Shown here: in pieces, positions 17,088 through 24,586 of the stretch
How the letters are laid out: every line of letters starts with the position of its first letter
How positions within the stretch are numbered: position 1 is the stretch's first letter
DNA from: Streptomyces sp. MH60
Lineage (GTDB): Bacteria > Actinomycetota > Actinomycetes > Streptomycetales > Streptomycetaceae
NCBI RefSeq assembly: GCF_002939385.1
Contig: NZ_MULI01000006.1
Span: 62,001 to 126,000 of the forward strand
Direction: 5' to 3'
DNA: 64,000 nucleotides
Position numbers and translations under genes: made by a program
The notes under the pieces: model-generated
Databases searched by the model: none
The model's input: only the letters and a program-made list of their open reading frames with translations
What the model was told of the DNA's origin: nothing

Positions 17088-18517
17088 AGTTCCCGCACCG
17101 CAGCAGGCGCGGCGTCCTGCTCGGCCTGTCCGTCCCGCAGTTGGTCGTCGCCGGGCTCTCCGGCCTTCTCCTTCTCGCCGTGATCCTCGCCCGCGGTGTG
17201 GTCGGCGCCCTCCAGCTCATCCCGCTGTGGGCCGTGATCGCCCTGCTCGTCTTCGTCCGCCACCGAGGCCGTGCTCTGGCGGACTGGGCCCCGATCGTCG
17301 TCCGGTACGCGCTGCGCCGAATGCGAGGCCAGCTCGTCTGGCTCACCCGGCCCTCCCGCCGGCCGACCCGCGAGGGACTGCTCCACCTTCCCGGCACCGC
17401 TGCCAGCCTGCGCGTGACCACCGCTCCCGACGGCAAGTACGGCGCCGTCCACAACCCGCACACCGGGACGCTGACCGCGGTGGTCAAGGTCTCCTCCCGC
17501 GCCTACGCCCTGCTCGACCCCGGCACCCAGCAGGCCAACGTCGGCGGCTGGGGACGCGCGCTGGCAGCTCTCGCCCGTACCGGGCAGATCGCCCGCATCC
17601 AGGTGATCCAGCGCACCATCCCCGACTCCGGCGACGCGCTGCGCCGCTACTGGGAAGAGCACGGACGCCCCGACACCCCGATGGCCGGCGCGATCTACAA
17701 CGAGCTGATCCAGAGCGCCGGTCCCGCAGCCGCCCCGCACGAGGCGTACGTCGCGGTGTCCCTGGACACCAAGGCGGCCCGCCAGCTGATCAACCAGGCC
17801 GACGGCGGTCTCACCGGTGCCTTCAGCGTCCTCGCCCAGCTCACCTCCACGTTCGACCAGGCGGCGCGGACCGCCGGTCTCACCCCGACGGGCTGGCTCA
17901 CCGCCCGCGAGATCGCCGCCGTGGTGCGCACCTCCTACGACCCGAAGGCGCTGGCGACACTCGACCGCTGGTCCACGGCCGGTCGCCCCGAGGCCGAGCC
18001 CGCCGCCGCCGGCCCCGTCGTGGTCGTCGAGAAAGCGGACCACATCGCCACCGACTCCGCCGTGCACGCCACCTACTGGGTGGAGAACTGGCCGCGCACC
18101 GAGACCAGCGCCGGCTTCCTGCACCAGCTCCTGTTCACCGGCGGCGTCCGGCGCACGCTGTCGCTCTCCTACGAGCCGAAGAACCTCGACGCCGCCCTGC
18201 GCGACGTGCAGCGCAAGAAGTCCAGCGTGATCGCCGACGCCGCCGAACGGGCCCGGCGCGGCCAGGTCGACTCCGAGGCGGACTCGATCGAATACCAGGA
18301 CATCAAGTCCCGCGAACGCCAGCTCATCGCCGGGCACGCCGATGTCGCCCTGACCGGTCTGCTGACCGTCTCGGCCGACACCGAGGACGAGCTGCGCACC
18401 GCCTGCGCCGTCGTGGAGACCGCCGCTGTCGGCGCCCAGCTCGATCTCCGGCCGTTGACCTGGCAGCAGGCCGAGGCGTTCACCGCCGCCGCCCTGCCGC
18501 TCGCGCTCGCTGCCTGA
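17051..18517 (+). CDS. SCO6880-family conjugation protein
   Basis: This 488-residue protein has two hydrophobic segments near the N-terminus (QLVVAGLSGLLLLAVIL and LIPLWAVIALLVFVRH, residues 30-75), similar to PrgI/VirB3-like subunits, followed by a large soluble domain. That layout is the SCO6880 family, which is found beside VirB4-like ATPases in actinobacterial conjugative elements. The soluble part contains KAARQLINQADGGLTGAF and a C-terminal TVSADTEDELRTACAVVE. It probably acts at the base of the channel with the following VirB4-like ATPase. It is intact; its start is the ATG at 17051. Confidence 0.83.
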   Translation: MSGKHQSSTPTVKFPHRSRRGVLLGLSVPQLVVAGLSGLLLLAVILARGVVGALQLIPLWAVIALLVFVRHRGRALADWAPIVVRYALRRMRGQLVWLTRPSRRPTREGLLHLPGTAASLRVTTAPDGKYGAVHNPHTGTLTAVVKVSSRAYALLDPGTQQANVGGWGRALAALARTGQIARIQVIQRTIPDSGDALRRYWEEHGRPDTPMAGAIYNELIQSAGPAAAPHEAYVAVSLDTKAARQLINQADGGLTGAFSVLAQLTSTFDQAARTAGLTPTGWLTAREIAAVVRTSYDPKALATLDRWSTAGRPEAEPAAAGPVVVVEKADHIATDSAVHATYWVENWPRTETSAGFLHQLLFTGGVRRTLSLSYEPKNLDAALRDVQRKKSSVIADAAERARRGQVDSEADSIEYQDIKSRERQLIAGHADVALTGLLTVSADTEDELRTACAVVETAAVGAQLDLRPLTWQQAEAFTAAALPLALAA

Positions 18518-18542
18518 CCCTTCCCTTCGAAAGAGCACCCTC

Positions 18543-18996
18543 ATGTCCCGCACCGCCAGCCCGACCGCGCAGGACTTCGTGCCCTTCGCCACCGCCGCGC
18601 TCGACTTCCACCGGGCGCTCAACATCCCGGGCGGCCCGCTGGTCACCAGCCGGGCCGAGCTGGACGCCCTGCACGCCCACCTCGTCTCGCTGTACGGGCT
18701 GCTCGACGCCCACACCGGTCGCACCGGGCAGCTCGTCGCGGTCGAGGGCGACCAGCTCCGTACCGCCCGCACCCGCATCTGGCAGGCCGCCGAGCACCTC
18801 CACGCCGCCTACCACGCGGCGCCACCGGCCGGACTCCGGCGAGATCCCCGCACCGGAGACGTGCCAGGCCGGCCTTCCGGAGGGAGCACCGGGACTGACC
18901 ATCTGCCAGCGCCACCAGCGCACCGCTCATCTCGTCCGGCGGCGCACCACCCCGGCCGACCTGCACGCCCCGTTCACCGGCCTCGTCCGCCGCTGA
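18543..18996 (+). pseudogene. Small conjugation-cluster protein, frameshifted
   Basis: ATG 18543 encodes about 92 residues (DFVPFATAALDFHRALNIPG, then HAHLVSLYGLLDAHTGRTGQ) and then loses frame near 18815-18824. Skipping one base there continues into PDSGEIPAPETCQAGLPEGA, TICQRHQRTAHLVRRRTTP and DLHAPFTGLVRR followed by TGA at 18996, a coherent protein end with two Cys. So the original gene was about 150 residues, and one extra base, probably a C, now fuses its frame to that of the VirB4-like gene. The function is unknown. Confidence 0.65.
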
Positions 18997-19058
18997 CCCA
19001 CCCCTCATCTGGAGAAACGCTCATCCCCCGTACCCGCGCCAGCGCCTCCCCTCTGTTC

Positions 19059-20528
19059 GTGCCCCGTAAGACGACACGCGCCGAACAGCGAGCCGCCCGA
19101 GCCGGTTTCACCGAAGCCCGCCGCCAGGCACGCCTCGCCGGAAACCCGCCCAAGCACCGCGCCGAGCAGACCCTCGACCCGGATCTGCGGCCCACCTACC
19201 CGCCCGCCGGTCGCCCCGGTCCGGCCTCCGCCCGCGGCGGCAAGCTCGCCCTGCCCGCCCACCGGATGACCACCGCCACAGCCAGCGGCGCGTACCCGTT
19301 CGTGGCCGAGGGCGGCCTGGGCGCCGAAGGGGTGTTCATCGGCCGCGATGTGCACGCGGAGGCGGCCTTCTGCTTCGACCCGTTCTCGCTCTACAACAGC
19401 GGCAGGGTGGAGGGCTTCACCAACCCCAACGCGGTCCTGGCCGGCATCATCGGCATGGGCAAGTCGGCGCTGGCGAAGTCGATCGCCACCCGGTCGATCG
19501 CCCACGGCTACCGGATCTACATCCCCTGCGATCCCAAGGGGGAGTGGACCGGCGTTTCGCAGGCCCTCGGCGGCTACAGCATCGCCCTGGGCCCGGGGCT
19601 CCCCGGCCGGTTGAACCCGCTGGACGCTCCGGCCCGCCCCGCCTCCGTGAGCGAGGAGGACTGGTTCACGGAGGTTCGCAAGCGCCGTCTGCTGCTGCTG
19701 GCCAGCCTCGCCCGCACCGTGCTGAAGCGCGACCTGCTGCCGATGGAGCACACCGCCCTCGACCTGGCCCTGGATCTGGTCGTCGCTGAGGCCGCCGCCC
19801 GGGGCACGGTGCCGCTGCTCGGCGAGATCGCGCACGTACTCGGCTCCCCCGAACGCCTCGACCACGCCCTCGGCCACCAGGCGGGGCACCTCGGCTCAGC
19901 CGCCCAGGACCTCGCCCACGCCCTGCGACGTCTCGTGCACGGGGACTTGAGCGGCATGTTCGATGCGCCGAGCACCGTGTCGTTCGACCCGACCACACCG
20001 ATGCTGTCCATCGACCTCTCCCGTCTCGGCGGCTCCGGTGACGACACGGCACTGGTGCTCGCGATGACGTGCGCGAGCGCGTGGATGGAGTCAGCCCTCA
20101 GTGATCCAGATGGCGGTCGGCGCTGGGTGATCTACGACGAGGCGTGGCGGCTGATGCGGCACGTCGGGCTGCTGGAGCGGATGCAGAGCCAGTGGAAGCT
20201 CTCCCGGGGGCTGGGCATCGCAAACCTCATGGTGATCCACCGGCTCAGCGACTTGCTCTCGGCGGGCGACGCCGGTTCACGCGGCCGAGTCCTGGCCGAG
20301 GGGCTCCTCGCGGACTGCAGCACGCGCATCATCTACCGCCAGGAGCCCGACCAGCTCGCCGCCGCTGCATCTCTGCTCGGCCTGACCGGCGTCGAGACCC
20401 AGGCGGTGTCCGCTCTGACCAAGGGCCGGGGTCTGTGGAAGGTTGCCGGCCGCTCGTTCATCACCCAGCACATCCTCCACCCGGCCGAGCGGGAGCTGTT
20501 CGACACAGACGCCCGCATGGCCGCCTAG
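19059..20528 (+). CDS. VirB4-like conjugation ATPase
   Basis: This is a cytoplasmic ATPase that powers the secretion channel. Motifs visible are the Walker A AGIIGMGKSALAKS, CDPKGEWTGVSQALGG, Walker B MLSIDLSRLGGSGDD, WVIYDEAWRLMRHVG and the arginine/Gln stretch ANLMVIHRLSDLLSAGD. These are typical of VirB4/TraC-type ATPases of actinobacterial elements. The start is uncertain. A GGAG-preceded position at 19023 now reads ATC CCC CGT, where an ATG would be expected, so the native start may have been lost. GTG 19059 is the next start codon, without a good ribosome-binding site. The frame is also open back to 18543 because of an upstream frameshift, giving an artificial 661-codon fusion. Confidence 0.82.
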   Translation: MPRKTTRAEQRAARAGFTEARRQARLAGNPPKHRAEQTLDPDLRPTYPPAGRPGPASARGGKLALPAHRMTTATASGAYPFVAEGGLGAEGVFIGRDVHAEAAFCFDPFSLYNSGRVEGFTNPNAVLAGIIGMGKSALAKSIATRSIAHGYRIYIPCDPKGEWTGVSQALGGYSIALGPGLPGRLNPLDAPARPASVSEEDWFTEVRKRRLLLLASLARTVLKRDLLPMEHTALDLALDLVVAEAAARGTVPLLGEIAHVLGSPERLDHALGHQAGHLGSAAQDLAHALRRLVHGDLSGMFDAPSTVSFDPTTPMLSIDLSRLGGSGDDTALVLAMTCASAWMESALSDPDGGRRWVIYDEAWRLMRHVGLLERMQSQWKLSRGLGIANLMVIHRLSDLLSAGDAGSRGRVLAEGLLADCSTRIIYRQEPDQLAAAASLLGLTGVETQAVSALTKGRGLWKVAGRSFITQHILHPAERELFDTDARMAA

Positions 20529-20560
20529 CCCAACGACCAGCACAGCAACGGGAATCGATC

Positions 20561-21256
20561 ATGTCTGCTTCTTCCACTCCTTCCTCCGGTGACAACCAGC
20601 CGTCGCAGGCCACCGACCCTTTGGCGTGGCGACGGCACCTCCCGGCACTGGCCTCGGCCGCCGCCGGGATCAACGAGGCGTGCGACGCCTGGGACGCGGT
20701 TTCGGACTCCCTCTGCGACGCGGACGGCTGGCCGCTGGACGACAAGGTCTACGGGGACGGGAAGGTCAAGCGGGACGCCGCAGCGTGGAAGCACGCCGAG
20801 GTGTTTCTCGACCACGGACCCGAGGTGCTGGCCGGGGTCCGCGCCGCCGCCGACGGCCCCGACTACGTCGAGGGGCCGATCAGTGACGACCTCCGTCGGA
20901 TACGCGGAATCGACACCATCCTGTTCCGGGCGGAGGAACTGCGGCACGAATGGGCTGACGTCATGGCGCTTATGGACGGTTCGCAGCCGAGCGTGCTCCA
21001 CCTCTACCAGGAGCGTGCCGAGGAGCACCGCAACACCGAAGGCTGGCACTACTCACACGAACTCGGCTCCAAGGGAATGGCGTTGGTGCGCGTCGGCGAA
21101 TACCTCGCTCACCGAGCGGACACCGAACGGCCGGCGCAGACCGAGCGGGCTCGCGTCGCCCTGACCCGCTCGACGCACAACGCCCCTGCCGGATCACCTG
21201 CTTCGCCCCAGCTCCCGCCGGCATCGCAACCGCCGGCTCCCGGTCGCTCGCGGTGA
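20561..21256 (+). CDS. Hypothetical protein of the conjugation cluster
   Basis: This 231-residue acidic, helical protein contains DSLCDADGWPLDDKVYGDGK, HAEVFLDHGPEVLAGVRAAA and RAEELRHEWADVM, with a Pro/Ala-rich tail. No membrane span and no enzymatic motif are seen. It lies 32 nt after the VirB4-like gene and a GGGA is found 8 nt before its ATG, so it belongs to the same transcription unit. I do not recognise the family. Confidence 0.7.
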   Translation: MSASSTPSSGDNQPSQATDPLAWRRHLPALASAAAGINEACDAWDAVSDSLCDADGWPLDDKVYGDGKVKRDAAAWKHAEVFLDHGPEVLAGVRAAADGPDYVEGPISDDLRRIRGIDTILFRAEELRHEWADVMALMDGSQPSVLHLYQERAEEHRNTEGWHYSHELGSKGMALVRVGEYLAHRADTERPAQTERARVALTRSTHNAPAGSPASPQLPPASQPPAPGRSR

Positions 21257-21385
21257 TCCCTAGCACGCAGTAACGGCAGCGCCAAACTGCCCGATCACCA
21301 GATCCTCATGGACCACCGCACTCCTTCAAGCTCCACGCCCCGCCGGCTCCCGCCGTGCGGCGGGACGTTCGCAACGGAGAACTCC

Positions 21386-21946
21386 ATGCACCTCGAAGCC
21401 TCGCCCCCGACCGCCGTGTCCGATCCGCGTCGCATTCAGGCTGCCCTCTGTTCCGCGCTCGGGCAGCGCGGCCTGGAGGGCACCGTCGAGTACGGCCTCA
21501 GCGACTACATCGTCCACGCCGAGCTTCCCGACGGCAGTTCGCTGATCATCTCGCCCCCGCAGGAGCCACCCTCCGAGCACCCCGAGTCCCCGGAAAGCTG
21601 GATGGTCACCCGCCACCGGTCCGCCGAGCCCGCCGTCTACGAGGTGATCTACGACTCCGAGCCGGACGGTCCGCATGCGCGCCACGGCGGCAGCGTGCCG
21701 GACCTTCTTTCCGCTGTCGACGCCCGCCTGGACCAGCTTGGCGTACAACCACGCCAGGAGCAGGAACGTTGCGGCAAGGCGCGCGCCGCCACCGTGCTCC
21801 CGCCCGACTCCGCTCCATCCCGGGCGAGTGTCGCTCTCGCCTCTTCGCCGTCGGTCGGCCAGCGCGCGCTCCCGACCGCGCCGCCGGAGTCTTCCGCGCG
21901 GGCCGCGCCGCCGTCGGCCAGTTCCTCATCCGCTCCCCGGCTATGA
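21386..21946 (+). CDS. Hypothetical protein of the conjugation cluster
   Basis: This 186-residue protein has a folded N-terminal 115 residues (QAALCSALGQRGLEGTVEYG, then LPDGSSLIISPPQEPP and SWMVTRHRSAEPAVYEVIYD) and an Ala/Ser/Pro-rich tail that may be disordered. The ATG at 21386 has GGAG at a suitable distance. An upstream in-frame start at 21308 is less likely. The function is unknown; it may pair with the next gene, 24 nt downstream, which also handles short alpha/beta repeats. Confidence 0.6.
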   Translation: MHLEASPPTAVSDPRRIQAALCSALGQRGLEGTVEYGLSDYIVHAELPDGSSLIISPPQEPPSEHPESPESWMVTRHRSAEPAVYEVIYDSEPDGPHARHGGSVPDLLSAVDARLDQLGVQPRQEQERCGKARAATVLPPDSAPSRASVALASSPSVGQRALPTAPPESSARAAPPSASSSSAPRL

Positions 21947-21970
21947 CCGACCGCGATCCAGGAGTCGTCC

Positions 21971-22805
21971 GTGCACCGCACCCTCAGAACTGATCCGCCC
22001 GTCGCCCGCACCTGTAACCGCACCCCCCTCGGATGGATCTGCCACGCCCAGCCACTACGACGTGCTGCCCGACCTGGCCTTCGGCCACCACCCCGTCCAC
22101 GGCATCGTCGCCGCGAACCCGAAGAATCTCGCGGCCAGCACCTGGATGCTCAATGGGTTCGACTTCCATCCCGTCCCCGACCAGCCGACGTTGTACGCGC
22201 TCGCCGACCAGAACCGTGACGGACACGGCCGTACGAGCCGGGCCATCGAGCTGCTGCGCAAGGCCGGCTACCAGGTCGATGTGGACGTCGCACTTGACCC
22301 TGCACTGGCGCCCGACACGGCACAGGTACGCGACCGCGGTCCGCTCGGTGAACCAGACGTCGCCTTCGCCGATCACCCGCAGCTCGGCATCGTCGCAGCC
22401 CTCGACGACCGTGTCTCCGGCCTCAGCGAGCTCGCGCTGGTGGAGGACGGCTGGCGGCACAACTCGAGCCTGGACATCTACACGCTCCCCGCGACCACCG
22501 ATCGCGTCGAGGCGCTGGGGAAGGTCGCCGACGCCACGGTGGCCCTGCACCGTTCGGGGCTCCAGGTCGCAGTGCAGCCCCGCCTCGCTCAAGAGGTGAC
22601 GGCTCGGCCCCGCCCTGCTGCCACGCCGGCCGTCGGCCGTGAGCGCGGCCGTGGTCCCGTTCGCGCGTCTCCGTTGAGCGCCGCCGCGCTCGCCGCCAGC
22701 CCGGCCCGTGCCGGTATGCCGGGCAGGGCGCCGGTCCCCGCCGCCGTCACCACACCGGCGGTCCGGCCGGTTGACCCCCGCGTCGCGTACTCCCGCGACC
22801 GCTGA
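21971..22805 (+). pseudogene. Two-repeat hypothetical protein, frameshifted near its start
   Basis: GTG 21971, with AGGAG 6 nt upstream, encodes VHRTLRTDPPVARTCNRTP and then runs into the C6 tract at 22023-22028. Removing one C joins it to SDGSATPSHYDVLPDLAFGH and the long remaining frame. The body contains two related units of about 80 residues: one from PDLAFGHHPVHGIVA to AIELLRKAGYQVDVD, the other from PDVAFADHPQLGIVA to ATVALHRSGLQVAVQ. The family is unknown to me, but the gene at 27468 seems to carry a third copy of the same fold. The tail is basic and Ala/Pro-rich. The break may be a sequencing artefact or real decay. Confidence 0.62.
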
Positions 22806-22830
22806 TCCAACTCCTCAAGGAGGCCCGCCC

Positions 22831-23001
22831 ATGGTTGTTGCTGTTCATCCCGGCTATCAGAACTTGCGGAACGCCGGCCCGAGCGACCGCCGAGGGGAGC
22901 TCTGCGAGACGGACTCAGACGGGAACGTTCAACCGCTCTTCCGCCCGTGCCATCGGCACAAGACCCGCGAGGACTTCGGGGCCGCTGGTCCGTCGTTCTA
23001 G
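22831..23001 (+). CDS. Small hypothetical protein
   Basis: This 56-residue frame is preceded by AAGGAGG ending 7 nt before the ATG, one of the best ribosome-binding sites in the element. The peptide begins MVVAVHPGYQNLRNAG and contains single Cys residues in GELCETDSDG and RPCHRH. The function is unknown. It runs convergent with the next minus-strand gene, overlapping by 4 nt at the stops. Confidence 0.55.
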   Translation: MVVAVHPGYQNLRNAGPSDRRGELCETDSDGNVQPLFRPCHRHKTREDFGAAGPSF

Positions 23002-23225
23002 CAGCCAGACAGAGGGGAAAGAGAGTGAATCGCCGTCCCCAGCTCTCGGCGGAATGGGCGGTATTTGTCCGTGAGGTCCACGGCGTCCGGGTCCGGGTGG
23101 CCGGCCTCCCGCAGGAACTCGACCACGTCACCCGCCTGGTAGGCGGTCCCGAGGATCTGCCCGTCATATCGAACCTTGCGCCGCCCACGCTCGTCGGGCG
23201 GGTAGACGACTACACGTCGCTCCAT
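22998..23225 (-). CDS. Small hypothetical protein
   Basis: This 75-residue minus-strand gene has the sequence VVYPPDERGRRKVRYDGQIL followed by GTAYQAGDVVEFLREAGHPD. This resembles a compact beta-strand domain with an acidic helix, seen in many streptomycete small proteins of unknown function. The ATG at 23225 is the likely start because upstream in-frame sequence is basic and low-complexity. It lies 83 nt downstream of the stop of the HNH nuclease gene in the same orientation and may be co-transcribed with it. Confidence 0.6.
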   Translation of the reverse strand: MERRVVVYPPDERGRRKVRYDGQILGTAYQAGDVVEFLREAGHPDPDAVDLTDKYRPFRRELGTAIHSLSPLSGC

Positions 23226-23308
23226 GCCCCAGCCTCCGAGAGGGCGGCTGGGGCCGCATCTCAGGGGCCTCCGCTCGAAGCGGTTTGCTGCGCATGCATG
23301 TTCTATTT

Positions 23309-24190
23309 TCAGGTGCCCCGCCCCAACTGCGCCCGCGTCTGCTTGGCGAGGTCGACGAACCCGTCCAGCCACTCCTGAGTCACGTGGCCCTCCCAAACCG
23401 GCAGGTGCAGGGACGACACCCACGGGCCGTGGACTCGACTGCCTGATCCGAGATCCCCGAAGGCACGGAACCGAGTGGGCACCCGCGCCATCTTGATCAT
23501 CTCTTTGGCTAGTCTCCGGAGGTCGTCGGCGTCTGCGACCCAAACACTGTTCGACTGTGGTTGCAGTCGCCTCACCGGCTGATGCAAGCGATGTGCCGGA
23601 GGGAACAGGTAGGCCGAAAGTTGTCCGTCGAGGTCGAGATCAAAACCCACGCCATCGACAGTGAAGTCGATGGCCCCCACGTTCGAGATCCGCACCCCGG
23701 GAAAGAACTCAATGGAGTCGACGTTGACCGGCTTAACGTCCTTGAGATTCTCGATCTTGGTGACGATGCCAACACTGCTGGCACCGACCGCTTCCGCTTC
23801 GGCCTTCGGCGTGGTGAACGCCTTGACAACCTGATCCAACTGTTTTGCGCTCAGGCCGGCACCCCGGCTCTCCGTAACCTGCCGCGCCTTCCATGCAAGC
23901 AGCTCCTCGGTCGGGTAGGACTCCTCATGGGCATCCACCCACCTGTGGTGCTTGAGGCACAGAAGCAGCAGGTTCTCCTCGCCGTTGAGCTTGCCGTTGG
24001 CCTTGGTGAAGTTCGGGTCGTACCGAGCCCCGCCGGGCTTCTCGGCCCGGATGTGCGCCACCTCCACGTTCGGGCTCTGGTGGCCACGGTGCTCCTCGAT
24101 CAGAGGCTCTGAGCAGTCGGGGTACGCGCAACCCGTCGCGCGACCGAACAGGATCTTGCAGAGGCGGGCACCAGGGCCGAAGTCGCTCAC
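23309..24190 (-). CDS. HNH endonuclease with C-terminal unknown domain
   Basis: This 293-residue protein's N-terminal 95 residues are an HNH nuclease: CAYPDCSEPLIEE (zinc-type Cys pair), VEVAHIRAEKPGGARYD with the catalytic His in the His-Ile pair, NLLLLCLKHHRWVD, and a final helix LLAWKARQV. Residues 100-293 carry no domain I can name; they contain a beta-rich segment (NVDSIEFFPGVRISNVGAID) and end in a helical FVDLAKQTRAQLG. The gene is divergent from a CHAT-protease gene across about 400 nt. The two sit together as an island between ordinary element genes. Nuclease activity is well supported by motifs; a defence role is inferred from the pairing. Confidence 0.82.
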   Translation of the reverse strand: MSDFGPGARLCKILFGRATGCAYPDCSEPLIEEHRGHQSPNVEVAHIRAEKPGGARYDPNFTKANGKLNGEENLLLLCLKHHRWVDAHEESYPTEELLAWKARQVTESRGAGLSAKQLDQVVKAFTTPKAEAEAVGASSVGIVTKIENLKDVKPVNVDSIEFFPGVRISNVGAIDFTVDGVGFDLDLDGQLSAYLFPPAHRLHQPVRRLQPQSNSVWVADADDLRRLAKEMIKMARVPTRFRAFGDLGSGSRVHGPWVSSLHLPVWEGHVTQEWLDGFVDLAKQTRAQLGRGT

Positions 24191-24586
24191 CGGACTGACG
24201 ATAAGTGGTCAAAGCCGCTCCGACCTGGGAAATCCAGCATCTCGCCGGGCTGCAACCCGTGCCTGGGTCATCTGATCACGCGGTGCCATCACGGTCGCAG
24301 CTCGTGAATCTAAGCTTGGCCACGGCCACGGCCACGGCCACGGCGACGTCGTTGCTTTCAGTGCAATGGTGACGATCTCGAGTAAAGTGCCGTGTTCGTC
24401 ACAGATCAGTCTTCTTGCGCTGGCCGTCCAGCGATGGGCGCATGTCACCTGCTGGTCAACACCCCAGCGCAGCCTGCTAGAGCGGACGCAGACGCCCACA
24501 ACAGCAGCCACAGACGCCGATAGGGTAGGACGTGTCGGGCTAACCGACGTGTCGCCAGCCCACTCGGCCCAACTGCCGAGTCAGGT
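24191..24586. promoter_or_regulatory. Divergent control region of the HNH/CHAT pair
   Basis: These 396 nt lie between two genes transcribed away from each other, so promoters for both must lie here. The region is less G+C-rich than its surroundings and contains a GGCCAC hexamer repeat (24318-24341). I could not assign -10/-35 boxes with confidence, and no gene is visible. Confidence 0.45.
24318..24341. repeat. Tandem GGCCAC hexamer x4
   Basis: Four perfect copies of GGCCAC in a row, followed by GGCGAC. It lies in the middle of the divergent region between the HNH and CHAT genes. A six-base unit can expand or contract by slippage and would change promoter spacing in either direction. Confidence 0.85.

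Noticed and set aside
15464..18778. 1,104-codon open frame on the minus strand
   Set aside because: It runs antisense across the VirB6-like and SCO6880-like genes. Its composition is the G/R/D-rich shadow typical of high-GC DNA, and no domain is visible.
18543..20528. Natural fusion of a small protein to VirB4
   Set aside because: The alternative frame gives a coherent end for the small protein (TICQRHQRTAHLVRRRTTP to a TGA), so the fusion is better explained by an inserted base.
24318..24341. CRISPR-like repeat
   Set aside because: The unit is only 6 nt with no spacers; it is a simple tandem repeat.
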